This document shows positions 37,501 to 46,401 of a stretch of DNA of 64,000 nt, one piece after another. The notes beneath the pieces are model-generated. The model ran no database searches and was not told the DNA's origin. It worked only from the letters and a program-made list of their open reading frames with translations. Numbering within the stretch: the stretch's first letter is position 1; the number at the start of each line of letters is the position of its first letter. The stretch lies in assembly GCA_024516155.1 (NCBI GenBank), contig JAJJXM010000035.1, positions 310,001 to 374,000 on the forward strand, written 5' to 3'. Source of the stretch: Pyronema omphalodes. Its lineage: Eukaryota > Ascomycota > Pezizomycetes > Pezizales > Pyronemataceae. Made by a program: the position numbers and the translations under genes.

Positions 37501-38270
37501 ACTTCTGGGATCCCAACTCGAATACCACAGCGATCGTTTTTTCGGACGTCCAGGCTGCTCTCAAGCGTCTGGAGTCTGACACCCCCGGTCCCGGCCAGGA
37601 GCTTGCCAAACTTATCTCCCGCGAAGCCTACTACCTCCTCTTTGACTCCGGTATCGACGTGGAATTCCATTGGATCCCGGGCCACAGCGATATCCCCGAA
37701 AACGAGGAAGCGGATCGAGTAGCTAAGGAAGCATCGAAGCATCGCTGCGACTCCCGTATGCTCAAACGGTGTGACGATCCAGTGTGTGCTGTTCCGGCGT
37801 GGGCTTCCCTGGCGCACCTCAACCGGATCGCAACGGAAACGACATCAACTATCACTCGTCGCTGGATTAAGCAACAAACAGCGACCAGCCGTTCCTTCCG
37901 CCCCCGCCAAAAATGGGGAATCCGCCCTGAATTGGTTTCCCTCCCCAAACGCCGAGCAGCTGTGTTCCTCCAGCTTGCTTCAGGCCACGCCCTCATCGGC
38001 ACCCATCTGGTGCGCGTTAAGAAAAAAGAGTCGGACCGGTGCTGGTGGTGCCAGTCGGAAAAAAGACAAACCAGAGGCCATTTGTTTGGAGAATGCCCCC
38101 GCTGGCGGAAAGAGTTCAAGACGTTGAAAGAGGAGGTTGAGAGAATACGGGGACGAAGGGGAAGGCCGAGAGGAAGGCTTAAGGTGGTGGATTTATTTAG
38201 GGACGATCGACTCACGAAAGCGATCTTGGAATTTTTATCTGCAACGGAGATAGGCAGAAGATACGTATAG
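34494..38270 (+). CDS. LINE ORF2: endonuclease, reverse transcriptase, RNase H
   Basis: The 1,258-aa frame is intact. Residues 1-225 form an APE-type endonuclease: LQLNCRKSG at the start, VLVQEP, D133 in GDFNAHS, and D212/H213 in TSDHEAL. The reverse transcriptase spans about 430-760, with SKAPGSDGLG, D578 in MDVKGAFP, GLPQGSPVSPVL and the catalytic FVDD at 669-672. RNase H spans about 945-1080 with D951 in WTDGSRMEG, FDAELYAI, FSDVQAAL and HWIPGHSDIPENEEAD. A C-terminal knuckle has C1183, C1186, H1196 and C1201. The protein nicks target DNA and reverse-transcribes the element RNA in place. Its ATG overlaps the ORF1 stop as ATGCTGA, which suggests translation by termination and reinitiation. 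All key residues are present, so the product could be active. Confidence 0.96.
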   Translation: MLKCLTVLQLNCRKSGEALTAVMESGLALGADVVLVQEPPTFQGWRHPAYEFLWGGRVLTGRRRDSAWQLRPREDLAAPGEGDLQVLDVTCRGHKQVRIVNVYDAPRTDDGVRPARNADWRRIIGRDTILAGDFNAHSRRWNPLCERPLHHQFLEDLMDSFDLRYVGDGKETHTQTGQIRHSVIDLVLTTMELEAHVVAKLLDDPNHSTTSDHEALIWKVDSVTVPEDFDAPTRGWAVGEWLESDEGAQKAASDYRHRSERRPLLSDHCSENDVEEEVVWVRQQLVDMLNAHARKIRITARSKKWWHPDVKAARSEYGRKRRAAKRGQCSIEEEHRLRNAYLSTQRRHKRECWVSFLEGANGEAVWKVLRATKPRNSAVVGSLEDEHGNQADEEDAKRRMLADVSFPPPNPYPGHSGNEGPPGRGFLRVTQELVSDSIHGQSNSKAPGSDGLGVPIIKALMRWDPERVTSIVYHCVRLGFHPTDWKTAKGVCIPKPGKTSYRKAKSFRIISLLSCLGKLVEKVVATLIAEEAERLHAFHAGQFGGRRGRSAVDAAAVLIEAVEFAWEKQKLAGALMMDVKGAFPTVNRDCLMRKMRRAGMDECYVRWVSSFMSDRRVEISLGGDSGTPIETNTGLPQGSPVSPVLFLIYIADLADHVESRVPDVTGLSFVDDVTWIVTGDSAREVSDKLERCANACSWWASTNAVVFETEKTEAMLFSRRRGEANPDEVTVSVGPHQIPFASSAIRWLGFWLDPKLTLNHHHQKWLTKARQQHARLARLCRAQGLPPGSTANLQKAVVQSVAMYGAEINAVRRLKGKSSGRTARLQLLLNKQARAVTGCFKTTPLGFLMAESAVRPAEALIKGREAKFRSRLLTRPRPAPPSTGTQPSPTAAAITRLLKRTEKACGFEAVENVTVPDRFRRFPVVIAPRAEAETFARNWRNLTSTTCIWTDGSRMEGHTGAGVVRYINGAFRSSQHYLGRHTEVFDAELYAIWRGLKEFHSNHFWDPNSNTTAIVFSDVQAALKRLESDTPGPGQELAKLISREAYYLLFDSGIDVEFHWIPGHSDIPENEEADRVAKEASKHRCDSRMLKRCDDPVCAVPAWASLAHLNRIATETTSTITRRWIKQQTATSRSFRPRQKWGIRPELVSLPKRRAAVFLQLASGHALIGTHLVRVKKKESDRCWWCQSEKRQTRGHLFGECPRWRKEFKTLKEEVERIRGRRGRPRGRLKVVDLFRDDRLTKAILEFLSATEIGRRYV

Positions 38271-38607
38271 GCATGGGCAGAAGGGCCAGGTGCTTGGAGG
38301 GCGATTTGTAAATTTTTTCGTTACTTTTCTTTTGATTTTCACGATTTTTTCTTTTTAGTTATAAGAGGGGAAGGTGTGAGCGATACGGGGGACTGTCAGG
38401 TTTCGGCTGGGGTTTAGGATTTTTTGTTTCTTTTTGGGTGTTTCTTTATTTACTTATCTTTTCGGGGACGTCACGGGGTGCAGGAGATTGGGGAGCCTCT
38501 TTAGGTGGTCTCGGCCACGAGGACAGGAAAAAACGGATTTAGTTTCCCGCATAGGCCTTAAAGGCCTCGAACGGTGTATGATTAAAATCAAATCAAATCA
38601 AATCAAA

Positions 38608-38622
38608 TGAACTTGATGTTGA
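38608..38622 (+). repeat. Right target-site duplication of the LINE
   Basis: TGAACTTGATGTTGA, directly after the (AAATC)n tail and identical to 32555-32569. Confidence 0.95.
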
Positions 38623-39021
38623 TGGCACGAAGAATTTGCTCTATTATAGTACGTTAGCTGATATAATTCATACTGCGTATATTAGGTACTGCTCACTATA
38701 CACAGTTTTCGCTCTTGCTTCTAAGACTGAGTTAGTATCTGTTTCATGAGTTGTAGTGAGTATTTCCAACATACCGTTCAGCGGGCTCATATGCTGCTTG
38801 CAATGCCTATTAAGACTACTAGGGGTTGCGCTCTGGAAGAGACCGCAAGGGCAATGGAAACAACCAGTGCCTTTATCCCGTTCGATTATAGTAGCCCTTG
38901 TGTTATGAAGGTACTTAACCTTGGTCTTACGCTGGTGAACGCAAGCCTGGTGTTCCTCCACAGAGTTTGCTTGGACAATCCGTCCACACTTCTCGCAAAA
39001 ATGTTGGCGGATTTCGGACAT
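38608..39021 (-). pseudogene. 5' part of the C2H2 zinc-finger gene split by the LINE
   Basis: Minus-strand exon 1 runs 39021-38697, starting at an ATG that gives MSEIRQHFCEKCGRIV. It encodes two fingers: C-x2-C-x12-H-x4-H (FCEKCGRIV...HQACVH) and CPCGLFQSATPSSLNRHCKQH. A 56-bp intron (38641-38696; donor GTGAGC, branch GCTAAC, acceptor TAG) leads to exon 2, which reads 38640-38608 and then meets the LINE. Removing the LINE and one target duplication joins this exon in frame to 32554 and below, giving a four-finger protein. I infer a DNA- or RNA-binding role from the fingers only. An upstream in-frame extension to 39216 lacks a better start. Confidence 0.72.
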
Positions 39022-39773
39022 GGTGACGAGAAAACCGAAAATCCTCGCATGGGATTGTGTAGGGAAAGGTAGAGTTGAGGTGAAAGGAGGAGGATAGAGA
39101 ACAGTCGAAGGAGGCTGTGCTTCGGTGAGGGCCCTGCTGGCCCCTAGAAGGTGATCTAAAAGTCTGTCTCCTCGTGATGCTATGTCGAGCAGCGGCCTAT
39201 GAATGACAAGAATCATGTTAAGATGTTTTTATCTATTCCGCCCAACGAGTTTTCACTCTCTCAACGCTTGCCAAAACACCTGGTTTATCGTTGACTCATA
39301 CAAAGAGTTTCGTAATTGGTATTTCTATGATTTTTCTTCAGAACCAAGCCACCAGACACTCGCAAATATCCATTTACTGGCCAAATAATGAAAATAAATT
39401 GGTCTACAAATCACTTATACCTAGGAATTATTTGTCGTTCCTGTATTTAGTACTTATCTGACCATCGAAGGTTTGTGACCACTGACGGATAGCATTGAGC
39501 TGCCGTTCAAAATTTCACAGAAGCCGATGGCATTCGTTGTCTACATGAGAACGCGTGTTCAATTCTTTGTGCTTTTGTAGCACAGAATTACAGCTACAGA
39601 CACATCAAAAAGTCTTGGATCCAAGTGAGTACTTCTACAATCACACCTGTTCCTCCCTCATTTATGGAACCCCTTCCCCTACAACCCTTGCAACGGCAGA
39701 TCTACGTCGTACTAAAGTTCTGTATATTCATTAGAGACCATTGATAACATAACACATGCACCCCTTAGATCAC

Positions 39774-40736
39774 TCACTTTTTTACAGCTGATACAATAGC
39801 TATGAACACACAATATACACCGATTAAAAGCGGTATAAATTGCCCTGTTGATGTAATAGGAGCTGACGAAACATCGATTTTGTTCTTTTTGATGGTGTAC
39901 TCCGCCTGTGCAATTGAACCTGCGGCAATCAATAATCTGATGAAGGTAATGAAAAAAGTTGAGGTCTTTTTGAACAGATCCATGAATGCTGCTCGCATAG
40001 CAGCATATTCGGCATCATAATCGATACCAAGGTCTCTTTCGATTCTATTGCCCTCATTCCCAAGGCCAAAGTTACTGCTCTTCCAAGAGCGATAAAACAC
40101 TATTGGTGAATAAATCGCAGCCACAGCCACACTCGGTAGTATCAGGCAAATGCTGACTTTCAAAAACGTCTGCCAGATCTTATTTGAAGCCTTGATTGGG
40201 ATAAACATAAAAAATACCCAAACATCGCAATCAGGTCTCAATCCATGATTCAGCTTCGTAAAAAATACCCATGGCAACGTGAGCATCCATACGGACATCG
40301 TTCCCACCATCCACCAGAAGTTTAATTCCAATTTCTCAATATCGAAGAATAGATCCCAATATGGTAGTGTGGATACCGTAAGTCCGAGTGTCATTCCACA
40401 GAGAATCAGAATCTCAGGCATAACTATCGATCCCTCCCAATTGATGGTTCGATACATATTCGTGAAAACTGCAAGGGTGAAGATGCTCAACCCCGACCGG
40501 ACACTACTTGCGGCGTCATGGTGGATACAGAGATAGATCATGAGCGCGAGGTACTGGAAATAGAAACCGAGCCGTACGCCGATACCGTAAAGGTCTGGAT
40601 CGCCGATCAAATGACATTTATCGGGTTGGTCTTTGTCAAAGTAGGTATATGCTTCAACCGCGGTAAGAGATGCCATGATCAAAAGTGCTGTAACAGCCCG
40701 TGGGGTGAATAGAACTGCTCCGTATGATGTATACAT
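39774..40736 (-). CDS. Multi-pass membrane protein, tandem paralog A
   Basis: A single-exon frame of 320 aa. It has about eight hydrophobic segments: residues 9-30, 53-74, 82-96, 104-124, 138-160, 190-215, 250-270 and 302-318. A GDPDLYGIGVRLGFYFQYLA motif around residues 45-64 marks a group of fungal membrane proteins of unknown function, which I know only by this GxGVRxGxYxQ pattern. No catalytic or transporter signature is visible. The start at 40736 is the first in-frame ATG; a second at residue 21 (MASLTAVEAY) is possible and would still keep most of the protein. The neighbouring paralog at 43236-44141 aligns throughout. I infer plasma or internal membrane location only from hydrophobicity. 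Confidence 0.78.
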   Translation of the reverse strand: MYTSYGAVLFTPRAVTALLIMASLTAVEAYTYFDKDQPDKCHLIGDPDLYGIGVRLGFYFQYLALMIYLCIHHDAASSVRSGLSIFTLAVFTNMYRTINWEGSIVMPEILILCGMTLGLTVSTLPYWDLFFDIEKLELNFWWMVGTMSVWMLTLPWVFFTKLNHGLRPDCDVWVFFMFIPIKASNKIWQTFLKVSICLILPSVAVAAIYSPIVFYRSWKSSNFGLGNEGNRIERDLGIDYDAEYAAMRAAFMDLFKKTSTFFITFIRLLIAAGSIAQAEYTIKKNKIDVSSAPITSTGQFIPLLIGVYCVFIAIVSAVKK

Positions 40737-41724
40737 TCAGTCTTCCGTTCATGATATGTAGTGTGTGATTTTGTCGGTACTCACTCATGACTAACTAGGT
40801 GACTTGATTGAAACCGATGAAGGTTTTTCGATCGCTGTGCTTCTCGCTTCTGTAGTGCTGAATAAGTTATTCTCGGGTGGTGTGCAAAAACCATGAGGCA
40901 GTCTCGTATATATATTCCAGAGTTTCCAGTATACCAGGCTTTATCTGCGGCCAGGATTACCCCAACTTTACCTGACTTCAGCTCAATTGAATATATGCGC
41001 ATCGCCACCGCCCCAGATTCTAGGAGTATTAAATCGATGAGATGCGGCTGCGCACTAGCTACAAGCAATTTTCTCATATGAACATGTCATTTGACCACGT
41101 ATGGACTGACTCATGCGATCCTGCGCAGTACATTTTCGAGCCATTGGCTTTCGACGAAGTCTAACTGATTCTGACTCGTGTACCAGCATCAGTACAAGCG
41201 AGATACTCCATCTGAAAACATAGAATCCGAGATATGTTTTGGGGGTTGTTTCAAGCATGGCACATCCCATATAATTTGGATGTAGAAACAGCGTAATCAT
41301 ATCTCCAGAGATTTCCTGAGAAAAGATAAACAATTAGGAGCTCTGTCATAGATACTTTGAACCATCATCATCAAAGGAGATTTAGTGCTTTATGGACGGC
41401 TGTTGTCTTTGTCTTAATATCTGCAGTTATATGTAGGACAAAAATCGTGCGCAGTGATACACTAGAGCTCCGGACTAAACCTTGTACATCTCTGGGCATA
41501 AAAGCCTATTTTTTTAAGCGAAACCCCCCACATTTTAGCGTGTCCATAGAAAAACTGCACATAGTGATCGGTCGTAACCGATGACATCGTACCATACAGT
41601 TTTAACATTTCTCTAGGCGGAGTAGCCTTACCGCACTTAACAGTACAAGTTATGCAGAAAAGGTCGGCTAATAGCTATGATATTTCATAATCTTAACACT
41701 GGTGTTCATCGATTTCTGACTTGG

Positions 41725-41900
41725 TGTGCTTGTTATTTATTTATTTGTTCAATCATGCGTCGACCGGGACCTAAAAGTGCTTATGCAGGGCAAAAGAAAA
41801 CCCCTACAAAATTCTCTCCTTGTGGTAAAGGTTACCTAGTCTGCCTCAGTGTGCTTGTTCCGACGTTCATTTTCGAGGCCGAGTGATCAATGCTCCCCCC
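41725..41900 (-). mobile_element. LINE 3' end relic in unit A
   Basis: Read on the minus strand, it ends in GCATGATTGAACAAATAAAT with GTCCCGGTCGACG just before. This matches the 3' end of the full-length LINE family (GCCT, AGG-CTCGG, GTATGATT plus an A-rich tail). Only the last 150-200 bp remain. The same relic is present in unit B, so it was there before the tandem duplication. Confidence 0.7.
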
Positions 41901-41987
41901 GGTGCGTCCCAGACTGCATGTCCAGCTCAGCCCGGGGGCGTATTCTTTCTCAGTCGACTGCGGACTGGGTCTTTTGTTTTTTATTCC

Positions 41988-42023
<36 letters not shown>

Positions 42024-42298
42024 GGGGGGGGGGGGGGGTGAGTGGATGATGGATTGAAGGTTTGGGGTCTAGAAAATCCAAACGTTGTTTACCCTTCTAT
42101 CTACTCCGCAATAATTGATCTACGCTAGCCCTACAGCGGGCCCACACCTCTCATCTTCCCATCATCTGTAGTGCAATGGTAGCCGATGGTGGGACTTGTT
42201 CACCTACCGTGCGGTCAGCTCAATCGTTTGCGCTTTCAGCAATCCCTAGTGGTGTTTTCGTATCAAAACTGGCCGGCAAGCCTGCTGTAGTCCTCGTC

Positions 42299-42346
42299 AT
42301 GCGTCAGACCGTCGCCGTCGGATTCATCAAGTCCGTCGTCAAATAT
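42299..42346 (+). pseudogene. Fragment of the EF-1alpha (tef1) 3' coding end
   Basis: A 48-bp stretch starting ATGCGTCAGACCGTCGC encodes [15 protein letters not shown]. It matches the tef1 gene at 59455-61073 ([15 protein letters not shown]) at nearly every base, with two substitutions over the first 45. Upstream and downstream sequence is not tef1. The fragment lies directly beside the left edge of the segment that is inverted-duplicated next to tef1, in the same relative orientation as tef1 and that segment. Confidence 0.85.
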
Positions 42347-43235
42347 ATCAATGCCCGTTGAACTAATCTCATGTCCAAATCCGCATGAGACGCTGATATT
42401 GAGCCTTGAGATACTACACGTACTCCAGCAAGCTTCTTGCCAGTCATCAAGCGTGATGCATTAAAGAACCAGAAAAAAATTCATTATACAAGTTAGGCTC
42501 CATATATTGCACTTCCGGAAATCTTAATCAAGGGATTTTTAATACCAACAATCCAATTTTGAACACTGCGCAGTCTCGCAAATGGTACTGTTCGTGCCCA
42601 CTGGGGGTTCCCGTAGCGGCACTTGTTCCTCGCACCGGCAGCATCGTAGATGCAGGGAGAAGTTCATCAGAACAATTTCAGATGAATCTTAGCTTATTTA
42701 TTGATGCAAACTATTCGGTATTCTTGTTAACCCTCTCATTATGGATCATGACCCCCGATGGTTGCATAGCCGTCCAAGGAGTTAATCAATACTTTATGAT
42801 GTATATTTATTGAGGACGAGTGGTACTAGGCCTTTACAGGTCTCTATCTACTGGTCAAATAATGAAAACACATTGTCCTCCAGATCCCTCACATCTAAGG
42901 ACCAGTTGTCGTTCCTCTGGATAGTAATTATTTGACCATCAAGGGCTTACTACCACTGACGGACAGCATTAAGATGCCGTCAAAAATTTCACAGCAAGTA
43001 ATCACATTCTTTAACTACATGGGAGAGCATGTTTAAGCCTTTGTGCTTTTGAGCACAGAATTACAGCTACAGACACATCAAAAAGTCTTGAATCTAAGTA
43101 AATACTTGTACAATCAGACTACTACCCCCTCATGTCTGCAATCACTTGCCACACAAACACTGGAATGGTCCACCAACGTCGGAATATAGCTCTGTATATA
43201 TTAGAATCCATCGATAAGATAAGGCATGGATGCTA

Positions 43236-44141
43236 TTAGATTACTGATGTTTTGACAACTGATAAAATAGCTCCGACCAAACTATACACACCGATTAGAA
43301 GCGGTATAAACTGGCTTGTTGATGTGATAGGAGCTGACGACATATCAAGACGATTTCTTTTGATGGTTTGCTCCACCAGTGCAATCGAAATGGCGGCACC
43401 TGCCAATCTACAGATGGCAATGAAAGACATATAAACCGCTTTGAAAATCGCGAATACTTCTCGTTCATTATGCAAACCGGCGTTACAATCGTTTTCAATA
43501 TCTTCTATGATGCTATTTTCCTCAACCCGACGGCCAAAGTCGTTCGTTCTGTAAGAGTGATAAAACCCTATTGGTGCATGAATCGCAACCACAGCCACAC
43601 CCGGTAGTATAAGGCAAATGCAGACCTTCAAAAAGGTCTGCCAGATCTTATTTGAAGCCTGGATTGGGATGAACAGAAAAAGAATAAGCGCATCGCAACC
43701 AGGTCTCAGTCCATTGTTTAGCTTCGTGAAAAACACCCATGGCAATGTAAGCGTGAACATGGATAACATTGACAACGTCAACCAGTAGGTTGTTTCGGAT
43801 GCCTTGGTATGGAATATAGTATCGTCAGGTAGCGTGGATAGTGTAAGTCCTATTGTCATCGAACAGAGAATTATAATCTCAAGCATGACTATCGATCCCT
43901 CCCAATCCATGGTTCGATACACATTGGTGAAAACTGCAACTGTGAATATGATCAATCCTGACCGGACGCTATTTGCGGCTTCATGGTTGATAAAAAGATA
44001 GATTACGAGTGCGAGGTACTGTAAATAGAAGCCGAGCCGTACTCCGATACCGTAAACGTCTGGGTCACCAATCAAATGACATTTGTCGGGCTGGTCTTGG
44101 TCAAAGTGGGTATATGCTTCGACAACTGTAAAGGATGACAC
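43236..44141 (-). pseudogene. Membrane protein paralog B, start codon lost
   Basis: The frame is open for 301 codons and aligns along its whole length with the protein at 39774-40736, including GDPDVYGIGVRLGFYLQYLA and the same hydrophobic segments. Both ATGs of paralog A are changed here: the first (equivalent position near 44205) reads ATC and the second (44141) reads GTG. I see no other in-frame ATG near the N-terminus, and no upstream exon is evident. The uninterrupted body argues that loss of the start is recent, or that an unseen 5' exon or a near-cognate start is used. The gene is either a young pseudogene or a mis-annotated functional copy. Confidence 0.6.
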
Positions 44142-44454
44142 AATTGAAAATGCTGCAATACTCTTTGAGGCGAATAGATCTGCTCCTGATGATGTGTAGA
44201 TTTAGTCTTTTGTTCATGATGTGCAGTGTGTGATTGTGTTAGTACTCACTCATGACTAACTAGGTGACTTGACAAAAACTGATAAGGATTTTCGACTGCT
44301 GTGTTGTGTTTCTCGCTTTTGACGGAATTCCGAGTAAATTATCCTTAGGTGTTGTACGAGAACCGTGAGGCCATTTCTTATATATAATAGCAGGAGTCCC
44401 TAGTATACCAAGCCTCATATGCGGTCAGGATTACCTCAACTTTACCTGACTATC

Positions 44455-44690
44455 ACTTTATGAAACATATGTGTTGAAAAGCCGCCTAGGGCTGTGGTGT
44501 CTCAGCCACGATCAGGGCTCAGGTCACTGACCCGTAGCCACAGTTAGGGTTGATGTGACTGTATCGTGGAGGTGGAGGTTCTACATTGGACATATCCCTC
44601 TCCGTAGAATGCGCAGTCTTAGATCTTCACGGCTATCAATAAACTGTGACCTCCACCTCCACCTGATCTTTCCCTCTCTCGATTCACAAT
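44455..44690. other. Insertion of about 220 bp in unit B with an internal inverted repeat
   Basis: Unit A reads directly from CTTTACCTGACTTCAGC to ATATGCGCATCGCC. Unit B has about 220 extra bases between these marks. The insert contains GTGGAGGTGGAGGT near 44567 and its complement ACCTCCACCTCCAC near 44650, so it can fold back. I do not see a clear target duplication, so its nature is open. Confidence 0.5.
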
Positions 44691-45404
44691 ATGCGCATCG
44701 CCATTACTCCAGACTCCAAGAGTACTAAATCGATGCAATGCAAATGTGCACAAGATAAAAGTAGGTTTCTCACTACGAACGTATCATTCGGTCACAGAAT
44801 TGACTGACTCATTTGACCATGCACAGCAAATCCTTAAGCCTTTTGCCATCCATTGAATCCAACCAAGCCCGAATAGTGTACCGACACAGCACACGCGAGG
44901 TAATTCCATCTCGAATTGTAGGATCTGATACATGTAGGCGGTGGCACTTCAAATATGACGCACCCCATAAAACTTGCGAATGGCAACAATGCAGATATAC
45001 TTCAAAAATTTCCTGAGAGAGGGCTATAGATCAAAAAGTTCCACGATAGCTACTTTGAGCCATGATCATCGTCGGATATTGGGTGCTTGAGGGACGGCAG
45101 TTGTCCCTGCCTTCACACTTGCAGTTTTATGTAAGAGAAAAAATCCTGTGCAGTGATACAACAGAGTGCTGGGCTTAACCTGGAAGCCTATTTTTAAGCG
45201 AAACCCCCCACATTTTAGCGTGTCCATAGACAAACTGCAGATAGTGATCGGTCATGACCGATGATATCGTACCATACAGTTTCAACGTTTCTCTGTGCGG
45301 AGTAGCCTTACCGTACTTAATAGTACATGTTATGCAGAAAAAGTCGGCTAATTACTATGCTATATCATAATGTTAATACTTATGCTCATTTAACTCTGAC
45401 GTGG

Positions 45405-45600
45405 TGCGCTTGTTGATTATTTATCCATTCAATCATGCACCGACCAGGACCTGAAAGGTCCATGCAGGACAAAAGCAAAAACCTACATAATCCCGCCCTC
45501 GTGGTCTAAGCCACCAAGTCAGCCTGCCGGATCTCCTTTAGCCTTAAGATCTGCCTTGGCGTGCTTGTTTTGATGTTCATTTCCAGGACCGGGTGATCGG
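45405..45600 (-). mobile_element. LINE 3' end relic in unit B
   Basis: On the minus strand it ends GGTCCTGGTCGGTGCATGATTGAATGG, split here as GGTCCTGGTCGG plus TGCATGATTG. It is homologous to 41725-41900 and to the truncated LINE at 57392-58032, with which it also shares GATCTCCTTTA near 45530. No coding part is left. Confidence 0.68.
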
Positions 45601-46240
45601 TGTTCCCCAGACTGTGGGCCACAGCTCATGGAGTGCATAGTCCAGTCTAATCAGCGGCATTCCATTCCAAAGCCTCTCTGACGTCCGGAAGCCTTAAGAT
45701 TTGTCTCGATGTGCTTGTTGCAACCTTAATTTCCCGTAATCGAGTGATATGGCATGATTCATAATTCGCGAGTTCAATTATTACTACAAAAACAATACCC
45801 TGCACCCTCAACAAACAAAGCACCTTCGCTTACATTCATGGAGCCACATACTTCCAATCGAAGTAATTGGTTGAGTTTTTTCCTCTTTTACAAGATTACA
45901 CAAGCACTTGAACGGTTGGCTACTCTATAGAAGAGACTATACACCAGAGTAGCTCCGAGAAATCCGAGGTAAATATTGCAATTACACCTTCTTCATCAAA
46001 GTGGAATCGCTATCACATTACAGCGATACTTTGGCACTGAGGGGGTGTAGCCTTATACAGCCGTTATCTTTACACCAAGGCAGGCTTTTGCCTATGTGTA
46101 CAAAAACCGTCACGGCCACAACCATCACGCGCTATCTACAAGAGGTATCACTTTATGCAGTACCTTCTTACATGGAGAGATTTCACTGCAATTACAGTGA
46201 CAACTCACCTACCAGGATCAAAAATATAACGCAGCAAAAC

Positions 46241-46246
46241 AAAAAA
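46241..46246 (-). terminator. Pol III T6 terminator of 5S copy 1
   Basis: Six T on the minus strand directly after the last base of the 5S-like gene. Confidence 0.7.
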
Positions 46247-46361
46247 CTACAGTATCCGGGATTCCCGTCTGGTCACCCACGACAGTACTAGCCGGACGAT
46301 ATCATGCTTAAATAGCGCAGAGCGGACGGGATGCGTTGTATTCATGATTCTATGACCGTAG
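46247..46361 (-). rRNA. 5S rRNA-like gene, copy 1
   Basis: A 115-nt minus-strand sequence with the hallmarks of 5S rRNA. The ends CTACGGT and ACTGTAG pair over 7 bp (helix I). A box A-like CGCTATTTAAGC and a box C-like TACTGTCGTGGGTGACC are spaced as in pol III internal promoters, and GGGAATCCCGGATACTGTAG closes the 3' side. A T6 terminator follows (46241-46246). A TATTAA-like element lies about 22-29 bp upstream, as is usual for dispersed fungal 5S genes. It differs from copy 2 at one position. The sequence departs from well-known ascomycete 5S outside the promoter boxes, so a variant or pseudogene class cannot be excluded. Confidence 0.75.
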
Positions 46362-46401
46362 CTGATGGTTGGGTTACTATACTTAATATATCAACAATTA
46401 A

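Larger units (their letters stand above)
32570..38607 (+). mobile_element. Full-length Tad-like non-LTR retrotransposon (LINE)
   Basis: A 6,038-bp element lies between exact 15-bp target duplications. It has a 109-bp 5' UTR, a gag-like ORF1, an ORF2 with endonuclease, reverse transcriptase and RNase H, a 3' UTR of about 330 bp and a 3' tail of (AAATC)n. The architecture and the RNase H domain fit the I/Tad group known from filamentous ascomycetes. The GC-rich body has none of the heavy C-to-T decay expected from repeat-induced point mutation, and ORF2 is intact, so the insertion looks recent. The insertion split a coding exon of a minus-strand zinc-finger gene. The last 60 bp (GCATAGGCCTTAAAGGCCTC, then GTATGATT and the tail) recur in four truncated copies elsewhere in the window. 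Confidence 0.95.
39370..41950. repeat. Tandem duplication, unit A
   Basis: About 2.6 kb here is colinear with 42845-45640 (unit B). Shared landmarks are the sequence around the left edge (ACTGG-CAAATAATGAAAA), the membrane protein gene, the block near 41520 that is identical for 37 bp with 45198, and a minus-strand LINE 3' end. Divergence is substantial (about a quarter of positions in places) and includes short indels, so the duplication is old. Confidence 0.85.
42845..45640. repeat. Tandem duplication, unit B
   Basis: Colinear partner of 39370-41950 but about 220 bp longer because of an insertion at about 44455-44690. It carries the second membrane protein frame and the second copy of the LINE 3' relic. 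Confidence 0.85.
42350..46400. repeat. Arm 1 of a diverged inverted duplication
   Basis: The stretches 42350-43035 and 45390-46400 match the reverse complement of 57140-56220 and 56200-55230. The middle part (43035-45390, with the membrane protein gene) is missing in the other arm. Identity by eye is roughly 75-85%, much higher within the 5S-like gene. Confidence 0.82.
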
